64,000 bases of DNA. Source: JBBDYH01 sp040901795 (GTDB lineage Bacteria; Planctomycetota; Planctomycetia; Pirellulales; JALHPA01). Under the pieces are notes generated by a model, which was not told the origin of the DNA, ran no database searches, and worked only from the letters and a program-made list of their open reading frames with translations. The DNA is taken from assembly GCA_040901795.1 (NCBI GenBank), contig JBBDYH010000090.1, positions 1 through 64,000 on the forward strand. The letters are read 5' to 3'. A program made the translations under genes and the position numbers. Shown in pieces: positions 49,363-57,900 of this stretch; positions within the stretch are counted from its first letter, which is position 1; each line of letters opens with the position of its first letter.

Positions 49363-51546
49363 TTAGCTGAACAACTCAAAGTTTCGGCTCTCCAGCGTGC
49401 CGCGGATGTCGTTCCCCTGCTGCAGCAGCCGGTCGGCGCTTCCCGGCCCGCCGTCGAGATCGGCCGACACGCGCACCAGGTTGAAGAACACGGTCAGCTC
49501 GTCGTCGCCGTCGCCCAGATCGGCAAAGAACTGGTCCACTGCCGAAGCCTGTATGTCGACGACATCGTTGCCGCCGGCCGTGTTGACGTTGAGTCGTCCC
49601 TGGGTTTCGTTGCGGATCGTGACCTCATCGGCGCCGGCGCCCGTGTTGATGGTGCCGATGTCAATCCCCAGGCCATTGGCCACGAAGATCGTGTCGTCGT
49701 CTCCGCCGGTGTCGAGCAGGAGGGCCGCGTCGAAGAAGTTGGTGTCGACCCTCAGGTTGTCGTTGCCCACTCCGCCCAGGAACGACACGTTGCCCGAAGC
49801 AGCCGAGCCGAAGATATCGATCGCATCGATTCCCGCTCCCAGATCGATGGTAAACGCGCCGACGATAAAGGCGTAAATCACGTGGACGGTGTCGTTGCCA
49901 TTGCCGCCGCTCCAATTTGCATTCCCTGCGGCGGAGGTTCCCAGCGTGAAGGGCGACGCGAAGCCGTCGAACGTAAGTTCGTCGTTACCATCACCGCCGA
50001 CGAGGATCTGATCACGGCCAATGAAGATCCGTCTGCCATTGAGCTCGTCGTTGTCGGTTCCCAGGTCGACATCCAGGTCACGCTGGGTCGAAACAACGTC
50101 GGCATTGCCCAGAATCACCGCATCGTCGCCGCTTTCCATATCGATGACGATGGAACCTCTTATATACACGTTATTCATGGTGAGGCGGTCGTCGCCAGCG
50201 TGCAGGTTGACACGAATGTCGTTGACCACTCCGGTGACATTCCTGGTCACCACGAGGCCTGAGCCTTGCTGCGTCGTCACGATGTAATTGCCGGTGCCCG
50301 TGCCAACCCCGGTGATCGTCACGGTGTCATTGCTGGAGGTCCCCTCAATGATCAGGTTGCCGTCGCTGTCAACTGCCACTGAGGCGGGCGCAATTGGGAT
50401 GACGGTGATGTTGAAGGTTGCCGGGCCTGCGGTGCTCGTTCCATCAGTGACGGTGAAGGTAAAGCTGTCAGTGAGCGTGTTGCTGCCGTTATGGACGTAC
50501 GTAACAAGGCCGGCATTGATATTGGCTTGCGTAAACGTCGTCGTCGTCGTTCCGTTAAGCCTCACTGTGCCGTTCGCTGGCGCTGTGGTAACGGTGTAGA
50601 CCAGCGCCGTATCGGGCGTGTCCGCATCGGTGGTGTCCAACTCGGCGGAGGTAATGACGTCGGTGCCTCCTTGGGCGACGGTCGAGCCATTGTTCGTCGT
50701 GATCACGGGCGGCGCATTCACAGGTACATTTCCCGCCCAATTGACGGCCTGTTCGAGCAAGCGATCAGCGTCGCCTGTCCGCCATTGCGTCGTCTCGTAG
50801 TGTATCGTAGACCCAGCGTAAGTCGGACCCAGATAGACCGAGCGACCGGGATTCAAGCCCGCGGGGATGTCACCCACCACAATGCCCAGATTCGCGCTGC
50901 CAAAAGTCCCCAGTACGGTACCCCAGGCGTCCGCGGGAGGTAAAACCGACTCGGAAAAGCCGGGGTGCGGTGCTCCACTAGGGAGGATTCCATTAGCGAC
51001 CGTAATGTCATTCACCCCGGCAGTCACCGGATGACCCGGATTCACGTCTAATACAGCGCCCGCACTTTCAAACGTCTCCCGGCCGCCAACGATCGCTACT
51101 GGGAGAATCGCATCGAGGTCAGATACGGCTCCATTGCGGATGCCGAAGGCGGCAAAGCCCACCCCGACCACCCCGCCGTCATTGTCTTGCGCCCAATCGT
51201 TGAGAGCCGCAGCGAACGTCGGGAAGCTGTCTGGGTTAATGCCGTCGTTGCCGAACACCACGACGTCGAACGCGTTCAGCTCCAACACGGTATTGACAGC
51301 GGAGGGCGGGACAGCGGTCGCCGTGATGCCGAAACCTTGCGTGTTGTCGTTCAATTGCGCAACGATTGCAGCGACGGCTGCATCATCGCCGTTGTCGATC
51401 ACGGCCACGTTGACCGCCAATAGCCGGCGCTCCTCCAACGATTCCACTTCGAGCCTCCGCCGAAGAAATCGGTTGACCTTGCAACGCTCGCCACGTCGCC
51501 GTGCGCGGGTCCGCGAAATCGTGTTGTGAAGCGAATTGGTTTTCAT
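49363..51546 (-). CDS. LEPR-XLL surface protein with CSPG repeat and acidic RTX-like tail
   Basis: A 727-residue predicted secreted protein. A basic N-terminus leads to LEVESLEERRLLAV (32-45), the LEPR-XLL motif of planctomycetal surface proteins. Residues about 46-275 are a domain of unknown function (VAVIDNGDD, FDVVVFGNDG, GFAAFGIRNGAV, ending DRLLEQAVNWAGN). One CSPG/cadherin-like repeat is at about 280-385 (FTQANINAGLVTYVHNGS). The rest is an acidic, GGxGND-like tail resembling RTX calcium-binding repeats, ending NFELFS. Probably anchored or assembled outside the cell; binding partner unknown. Confidence 0.85.
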   Translation of the reverse strand: MKTNSLHNTISRTRARRRGERCKVNRFLRRRLEVESLEERRLLAVNVAVIDNGDDAAVAAIVAQLNDNTQGFGITATAVPPSAVNTVLELNAFDVVVFGNDGINPDSFPTFAAALNDWAQDNDGGVVGVGFAAFGIRNGAVSDLDAILPVAIVGGRETFESAGAVLDVNPGHPVTAGVNDITVANGILPSGAPHPGFSESVLPPADAWGTVLGTFGSANLGIVVGDIPAGLNPGRSVYLGPTYAGSTIHYETTQWRTGDADRLLEQAVNWAGNVPVNAPPVITTNNGSTVAQGGTDVITSAELDTTDADTPDTALVYTVTTAPANGTVRLNGTTTTTFTQANINAGLVTYVHNGSNTLTDSFTFTVTDGTSTAGPATFNITVIPIAPASVAVDSDGNLIIEGTSSNDTVTITGVGTGTGNYIVTTQQGSGLVVTRNVTGVVNDIRVNLHAGDDRLTMNNVYIRGSIVIDMESGDDAVILGNADVVSTQRDLDVDLGTDNDELNGRRIFIGRDQILVGGDGNDELTFDGFASPFTLGTSAAGNANWSGGNGNDTVHVIYAFIVGAFTIDLGAGIDAIDIFGSAASGNVSFLGGVGNDNLRVDTNFFDAALLLDTGGDDDTIFVANGLGIDIGTINTGAGADEVTIRNETQGRLNVNTAGGNDVVDIQASAVDQFFADLGDGDDELTVFFNLVRVSADLDGGPGSADRLLQQGNDIRGTLESRNFELFS

Positions 51547-51913
51547 GGTGGTCCTCCGATGTGAGTCTCACGGGTGGCAGGACGAACAAAAGTCTGGAAT
51601 AACTGGGCAGAGTCGAACACTGTGAGCTGGCAACAGCCGGCTCGCCACCGCCAGTCGCGAGCGTTCCTGGGCGGCAAGCGGCATTGATGATTATGGCGAC
51701 GAGAATAGCCCTGCCGCAATAGGCTGGGTGATCTGGAGATACTTTAAACTTGGGGTAGTCTGGGCTGACATGTCTCCCGGGGATGGGACTGATGAACTGC
51801 CGTAGCTGTCCCCGTCACCGGCGAAATCAGCTAAGAACCTGCGCCGCGGAACGAGTGTTGCCGAGGTCGAGCAATTCGTGCGCCATTCGAACTTCGTAAT
51901 TGGTCCTTGACAT
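51547..51913. other. Gene-free upstream region of the LEPR-XLL gene
   Basis: About 370 bases without a supported gene. Towards the right end, CATTCGAACTTCGTAATTGG belongs to the same repeat style as the AATGAC/GTCATT arrays. Promoter signals for the minus-strand gene were not resolved. Confidence 0.45.
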
Positions 51914-52786
51914 CTAATACGGCGTCCGTCCCCCGGTCACCCCATACACTTCCCCGGTGATATAGCCTGCTTCCGGCGAGGCGAGCAGGACAAACACCGA
52001 CGCCAGTTCGGCGGGCTGTGCGGGTCGCTCGAAAAGCGTGTTGTCGCCAAAGTTCTCGACCTTTTTATCGGGCATCGTCGCCGGGATCAGCGGCGTCCAG
52101 ACTGGCCCGGGAGCGACGGCGTTCACGCGGATGCCTTGCTTGATCACCAGCTTCGAAAGGGCCTTGGTAAAGCTAATAATCGCCGCTTTTGTGGGCGCGT
52201 AGTCGAGCAGTTGCGGCGATGGGTCATACGCCTGGATCGAGCTGACATTGATGATCGACGCGCCCGGCTTCATCCGCGGTACTGCCGCCTGGCAGAGGTA
52301 ATACATCGCCATGATGTTCGTGCGGTAGGCGCGCTCGATTTGCTCCGGCGTAAACTCCTCAAGCTTCTCGTGCGCCATCTGAAACGCGGCATTGTTCACG
52401 AGCACGTCTAACCGACCGAATTCCCGATACGCCCGCTCGATTACCTCGCGACAGTGCTTGGGATCCTGGATATCGCCGCGGACATTGATCGCCTGGCGAC
52501 CGGCCTGGGTCACCCAACGCGCGGTCTCCGCCGCGTCGCGGTCTTCGCTGAGATACGCATTGAGCACGTCGGCCCCTTCGCGCGCGAACGCGATCGCCAC
52601 GGCCCGTCCGATTCCGCTATCGGCCCCGGTGATCACCGCCGCGCGCCCCGCCAGCCGGCCGGTCCCTCGGTAACTCTGTTCCCCATGGTCGGCCTGCGGC
52701 GCCATCTTGGCTTCGGTGCCGGGGTGCTTCTGCTGCTCTTGTTCCTCGAACGGCGGCTTGGGGCCTTTTTCTCTAGGATCCGCCAT
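51914..52786 (-). CDS. Short-chain dehydrogenase/reductase (YghA-like)
   Basis: A 290-residue NAD(P)-dependent SDR. The extended hydrophilic N-terminus (PREKGPKPPFEEQEQQKHPG) precedes VITGADSGIGRAVAIAFA (cofactor motif), DVLVNNAAF, INVSSIQAYDPSPQ and YAPTKAA (catalytic Tyr-x3-Lys). The long N-terminal segment is typical of the YghA/GsiB-like group related to glucose-1-dehydrogenases and general stress proteins. ATG 52786 is preferred; 11 more codons upstream come from a GGTTCCAGG repeat. Substrate unknown. Confidence 0.88.
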   Translation of the reverse strand: MADPREKGPKPPFEEQEQQKHPGTEAKMAPQADHGEQSYRGTGRLAGRAAVITGADSGIGRAVAIAFAREGADVLNAYLSEDRDAAETARWVTQAGRQAINVRGDIQDPKHCREVIERAYREFGRLDVLVNNAAFQMAHEKLEEFTPEQIERAYRTNIMAMYYLCQAAVPRMKPGASIINVSSIQAYDPSPQLLDYAPTKAAIISFTKALSKLVIKQGIRVNAVAPGPVWTPLIPATMPDKKVENFGDNTLFERPAQPAELASVFVLLASPEAGYITGEVYGVTGGRTPY

Positions 52787-52798
52787 GTTTCGGTTCCA

Positions 52799-53048
52799 GG
52801 TTCCAGGTTCAAGGTTCAAGGTCGTTTAGCCTCCGCCGGCACGGCGGCCGAATCGTTTAGCCGCCGCCGGCACGGCGGCGAGCGGGGCGGCGTAAGCCCC
52901 CCGATGGCACAACAGGTTTCATTCCTGGGCGAACCAACGGCGACATGCAACAGGCGTGCCTGATGTACGCCGTACCCCGTACTCCGAATTGGGTCCGTCT
53001 CCAGTCTCCTCGTCTCCCCGTCTCCTTGTCTCCCCCTCTCCCCGTCTC
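52799..53048. repeat. Stacked short repeats between the SDR gene and guaA
   Basis: Three unrelated families lie side by side: GGTTCCAGGTTCCAGGTTCA (about 52793-52822), two 27-base direct copies of TCGTTTAGCC-x-CCGCCGGCA plus CGGCGGC (52822-52848 and 52853-52879, period 31, each able to fold as GCCGCC/GGCGGC), and a CT-rich run of TCTCCCCGTCTCC units (52999-53048). Confidence 0.75.
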
Positions 53049-53049
53049 C

Positions 53050-53087
53050 TATAATCCTCGTTTCCGCCCGCCTGTCGGGCCTTTTTT
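53050..53087 (+). promoter_or_regulatory. Candidate -10 box and leader hairpin before guaA
   Basis: TATAAT at 53050-53055 is a perfect -10 sequence. About 11 bases later GCCCG (53066-53070) pairs with CGGGC (53076-53080), followed by CTTTTTT, so a short terminator-like hairpin sits just upstream of the guaA start (53101). No good -35 box is visible because the CT-rich repeat occupies that position. It may be an attenuator or the end of upstream transcription. Confidence 0.4.
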
Positions 53088-53100
53088 ATTGGCTCCTGCC

Positions 53101-54687
53101 ATGCCCAAGACCGCGACCGCAAAACCCATCGACTCCCGCCGTCCTACCGCCGACGAGCGCGTGCTCGTCTTCGACTTCGGCTCCCAATTCGCCCAGCTCA
53201 TCGCTCGCCGCGTCCGCGAGCAGAATGTCTACTGCGAGATCGTCCGCCACGATCTGCCCCTCGAGCGCGTCCGCGAGCTCGCGCCCAAGGGCATCATCCT
53301 CTCTGGCGGCCCCGCGAGCGTTTATGAAAAAGACGCTCCGCACTGCGATCCGCGGATCTTCCAGCTCGATGTCCCGATCCTGGGCATCTGCTACGGCATG
53401 AACCTCGTCTGCGAAGCCTTCGGCGGCCTCATCGAAAGCGCCCCGGCCCGCGAATACGGCCGCGCCCATTGCAGCATCATCTCGCACGCCGGCCTGTTCG
53501 AAGGCATCCAGGACGAGACCGAGGTCTGGATGAGCCACGGCGACCAGGTGACCAGCGTCTCGCAGGAGTTCATCCCCCTGGCGATGACCGCCACCTGCCC
53601 GATCGCCGCCGTCCGCCACAACTCGCGCCCGATCTTCGGCCTGCAGTTCCACCCCGAGGTCACGCACACCCCCCGTGGCAACAAGATCCTGGCCAACTTC
53701 CTCACCACCGTCTGCGGCTGCACCGGCTCGTGGCGGCTGGGTGAATTCGCCGAAGAAACCATCGCCGCCGTCCGCAGCCGCGTCGGCGACAAGCGCGTCA
53801 TCTGCGGCCTCTCCGGCGGCGTCGATTCCGCCGTGGTGGCGGCGCTGCTCTACCGCGCCATTGGCCCGCAGCTCTCCTGCATCCTGGTCGACAACGGCCT
53901 GTTGCGCAAGGACGAAGCCGAATCGGTCATCCGCGAGTTCACCACCCATTTCAAAACCGACCTGCACGTGGTCCAGGCCGAGGAAAAGTTTCTCAGCGCC
54001 CTGGCCGGCGTGACCAGCCCCCAGGAAAAACGCCGGATTATCGGCCGCGCGTTCGTTGAGTGCTTCACCGCCGAGGCGGAAAAAGTGAAAGACGCCCACT
54101 TCCTGGCCCAAGGCACGCTCTACCCCGACGTGATCGAGAGCGGCGCCGCGGCCGACGGCCCGGCGGCCACCATTAAGCTGCACCACAACGTCGGCGGCCT
54201 CCCCGAAAAGCTCGGCTTCGAGCTCATTGAACCGCTGCGAGACCTGTTTAAAGACGAAGTCCGCAAGCTGGGACTCCAGCTCGGCCTGCCCGAGGATCTG
54301 GTCTGGCGGCACCCGTTCCCCGGCCCCGGCCTGGCGGTCCGCTGCCTGGGCGAGGTCACGCGGCCGCGGCTCGACCGGCTCCGCGAAGCCGACGCCATCG
54401 TGGTCGACGAGATCAAGGCCGCCCGCCTCTATCGTCAGACGGCGCAGGTCTTCGCAGTCCTGTTGCCGGTGCAGAGCGTCGGCGTGATGGGCGATGCCGG
54501 CACGTACGAAGACGTGCTGGCGGTACGTGCAGTCGAAACGGAGGACTTCATGACCGCCGACTGGGCGCATCTGCCGTACGAGCTATTGGCTCGCATTTCG
54601 ACGCGGATCATCAACGAGGTCAAAGGCATCAACCGCGTCGTTTACGACATCAGCAGTAAGCCTCCGGCGACGATCGAGTGGGAATGA
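53101..54687 (+). CDS. guaA: GMP synthase (glutamine-hydrolysing)
   Basis: A 528-residue GMP synthase converting XMP to GMP with glutamine and ATP. The class I glutaminase has Cys97 in GICYGM and His184/Glu186 in QFHPEVTH. The ATP pyrophosphatase has SGGVDS (238-243) and the C-terminal dimerisation domain ends VYDISSKPPATIEWE, the family's hallmark. An in-frame ATG at 52945 would translate repeat DNA; ATG 53101 fits the family. It sits alone between two surface-protein genes. Confidence 0.97.
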   Translation: MPKTATAKPIDSRRPTADERVLVFDFGSQFAQLIARRVREQNVYCEIVRHDLPLERVRELAPKGIILSGGPASVYEKDAPHCDPRIFQLDVPILGICYGMNLVCEAFGGLIESAPAREYGRAHCSIISHAGLFEGIQDETEVWMSHGDQVTSVSQEFIPLAMTATCPIAAVRHNSRPIFGLQFHPEVTHTPRGNKILANFLTTVCGCTGSWRLGEFAEETIAAVRSRVGDKRVICGLSGGVDSAVVAALLYRAIGPQLSCILVDNGLLRKDEAESVIREFTTHFKTDLHVVQAEEKFLSALAGVTSPQEKRRIIGRAFVECFTAEAEKVKDAHFLAQGTLYPDVIESGAAADGPAATIKLHHNVGGLPEKLGFELIEPLRDLFKDEVRKLGLQLGLPEDLVWRHPFPGPGLAVRCLGEVTRPRLDRLREADAIVVDEIKAARLYRQTAQVFAVLLPVQSVGVMGDAGTYEDVLAVRAVETEDFMTADWAHLPYELLARISTRIINEVKGINRVVYDISSKPPATIEWE

Positions 54688-54993
54688 ATTCGAACAGTGA
54701 TTAGGACATAGTTTGGGGAGGTTCCGCCACGAGTGGGGGGGTTGCTACGTGGATAGCCAAAACGTCGGCACCGGCTCGGTCGATTTCGAGGTCGGGCGGA
54801 ATCGATCATCGATCGCCGACGGTTGCTATCTTTGCGCACTAAGCCGAGCAAATTCTGACCCCGGCATGGATCACTGCCGCAGCCCACTGTGGATGTGCCG
54901 GCCCGACTACACGTCGCTGACTGACGTCCTTACGACGGCAAAGCCCGATCGCATCCCGCCGGCCCTGCGGCTTTGTTAAGGCGTTTTTTTAAC
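54688..54993. other. Gap between convergent guaA and the 1638-residue gene
   Basis: No gene is supported. A T-run at 54984-54990 follows a weak GCCGGCCCTGCGGC hairpin, which might end guaA transcription. Nothing else was recognised. Confidence 0.4.
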
Positions 54994-57900
54994 TCAGCTG
55001 AGCAACTCAAATCCGCGCCGGCGGCTAGCGCCGCGAAAAGTGTTGCCGAGGTCGATCAATCGATCGGCCTCGCCTGCGCCGCCGTCCAGGTCCGTCTCGA
55101 GCTGCACCAGGTTGCCGCGGATCGTGAGCTCGTCGTTTTCGGTGCCCAATGTTGCAAAAAAACGATCCAACGCCGACGACTGAACGTCCGCTTCGTCGGC
55201 GCCCGCTCCGCCCTCGATCTGGAGATGTTTGGTCGTCTGGTTTCGGACCGTAAGCTGGTCGTTGCCGTCGCCGCCCGCCATGGAGGCGAACTCGGTGCCC
55301 AACCCGTTGGCCAAAAAGACAGTGTCCGCTCCAGCCAGCGCGTTCATCACGAACGTGGCGTCAAAGAAGTTGGTATCGACCGTCAAGGTGTCGTTGCCGG
55401 CGTCGCCGGAAAAGAGCACGTCCCCCGAAACAGCCGAGCCAAATACATTCAACTGGTCGGCGCCGTCGCCGAGGAAGACGCCCCAGGACCTCACAATAAA
55501 GCCATAGGTCACTCGGACGATATCGTTGCCCGCGCCCCCCGACCAGAAGGCCAAACCCGCCGCCGAGGTGCCCAAGGTAAACACCGGTGAGGCAAACCCC
55601 TCAAAAATCAGGCGGTCGTCGCCGTCGCCCCCATGCACTAATTGATCGGTCCCGATAAATAGCCGCTTGCCATCGAGCGTGTCGTCTCCAGCGCCTAGGT
55701 CAACGCGCAACTGATCTCTCGTCGAAACGACATCCTGGTCACCCAGCGTCACGAGATCGTTCCCGTCTTCCATCTGGATGTCGAGAGAGCCGCCGACCAG
55801 CGCATTGTTGATCGTCAGCCGATCGTTGCCGCCGTGGAGGTTGACGAATATATCACGGTTTACGCCCGCCACGCTGAACGTCTGCGCCGAGGCGTTACCC
55901 TGCCGCACGACAATCGTATAGGCGCCGGTGCCGGCGCCCACGCCGGTGATCGTCACGATGTCGTCGCGGTCGTCCGTCTCGATGTTCAATCTGCCATTGT
56001 CCAAAGTCACCACGGCGTCGTCCACCGGGGTCACCGTCATGAGGAACGTCGCCGGACCCACCACAGTGCCCCCGTCGCTGACGCGGAACGTGAAGCTGTC
56101 GCTGGTCGTTTCGCTGCCGTTGTGCAGGTAAGTGACCCGGCTCGCGTTAATATCGGCCTGTGTAAACGTGGTGGTTGGCGAACCGCTTAATCGCAATGTC
56201 CCGTTCGCAGGTGCGAACGTGACCGTGTAAACCAACTGCGCCGCCGTGTCGTCCGGATCCGTGGTGTTCAACTCGCTGGACGTGATGACGTCGGTCCTGC
56301 CTTCGGCCACGGTCGAGCCGGTGTTGGTGACGATGGTCGGCGGGTTGCCGCCGCCACCAACCGTGAACGTAAACGTATGTCCGACGAGGATGTTGCTGCC
56401 GTCGCTGACATTAAACTGGAAGCTGTCGCTCGTGCTTGGGCCGCCGTTATGGAAGTACGTCACCCGCCTCGCATTGATGTCCGCCTGCGTAAAAGTCGTG
56501 GTCGTAACCCCGTTTAGCCGCAACGTTCCATTCACGGGCGCCGTGGTGATTGTATACATCAATTGTCCCGGCACGGTATTCGAATCCGTGGTATTCAGTT
56601 CGGTCTGTTCGATGACGTCGATGCCGCCGCGGGTAACCCTGGAGCCCGTGTTGGTGACGATCATCGGCTGACCAGCCCCGGGCTCTGCGATCGTGATCCG
56701 AAACGTGTTGCCCGGCAAAGTCGTCGTCCCATCGCTAACGCTAAACCCGAAGCTGTCGCTCGTAGCCTGGCTGTTGTTGGGGACGTATGTGACAAGCCCG
56801 TTATTGATGTCCGCCTGCGTAAAGGTCGTGACCTGCGACGTGCCGCGGCGCAACGTCCCATTCGCCGGAGCTGTGGTGACGGTATAAACCAATTGCCCCG
56901 GCCCGGTATTCGAGTCCGTGGTGTTTAACTCGCTCGGTGTAATGACGTCGGTCTCTCCTCGGGTGGCCGTGGAGCCGGTGTTGGCGCTTATCGCCGGCGC
57001 GCCGCTGACGCCGGCGACCGTAATCGTGAACGTATTGCCCGATAGAATCGTGGTGCCGTCGCTGACGTTAAAACCAAAGCTGTCGGCGCCTGACAGGCCG
57101 CCGTTGTGGATGTAGGACAGGAGTCCCGAATCGATGTCCGCCTGCGTGAACGTCGTTGTCGCTGATCCGCTCCGCCGCAGGGTTCCATTCGCCGGCCCCG
57201 CCGTCACGGTATAGGTCAATTGCGCAGGCGGCGTGTTCGTATCCGTAGTATTCAGCTCAGTGAACGCGATCAAGTCGGAGTCCCCACGAGTGACCACCGA
57301 ACCGGCGTTCGTCGTGATCACGGGCGCGCCACTGACGCCGCTCACCGTGATCGTGAACGTGCCCGATACGGGCGTAGTGCCGTCGCTGACGCTGAACTGG
57401 AAGCTGTCGCTCGTGGTCTGGCTGCTGTTGTGGACGTAGGTTATGCGCCCGGCGTTGATGTCCCCCTGCGTAAAGGTGGTGGTCGCTGACCCACTGCGCA
57501 GCAACGTCCCATTCAGAGGCGCCGCGGTCACGGTGTAGAACAGTTGCTCCGGTCCGGTGTTCGAATCTGTGGTCGCAAGCTCGCCGGACGTAATCGGGTC
57601 GCTGCCGCCCCGCGCGACCGTGGAGCCGGTGTTGGTCGTGACTACCGGCGCGCCGCTCACTCCCGTGACCGTGAAATGGAACGTGTTGCCGTGCAGCGTC
57701 GTCGTCCCATCGGTCACGCGGAACACAAAGCTGTCGCTGGCGATTTGGCTGCCGTCGTGCTGGTAAGTCAACCGATTGGCGTTGATGTCGGCCTGCGTAA
57801 ACGAATTCGTGAACACGCCGTTGACGCGCAGTATTCCCCGCGCCGGCGGTGTGGTGACCGTATAGAACAACTGCTCGGCCGGAGTGTTCGAGTCCGTGGT

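Noticed and set aside
53086..54570. A 494-codon open frame on the minus strand
   Set aside because: It lies wholly antisense to guaA, whose motifs are unmistakable; the frame is a by-product of GC-rich codon use.
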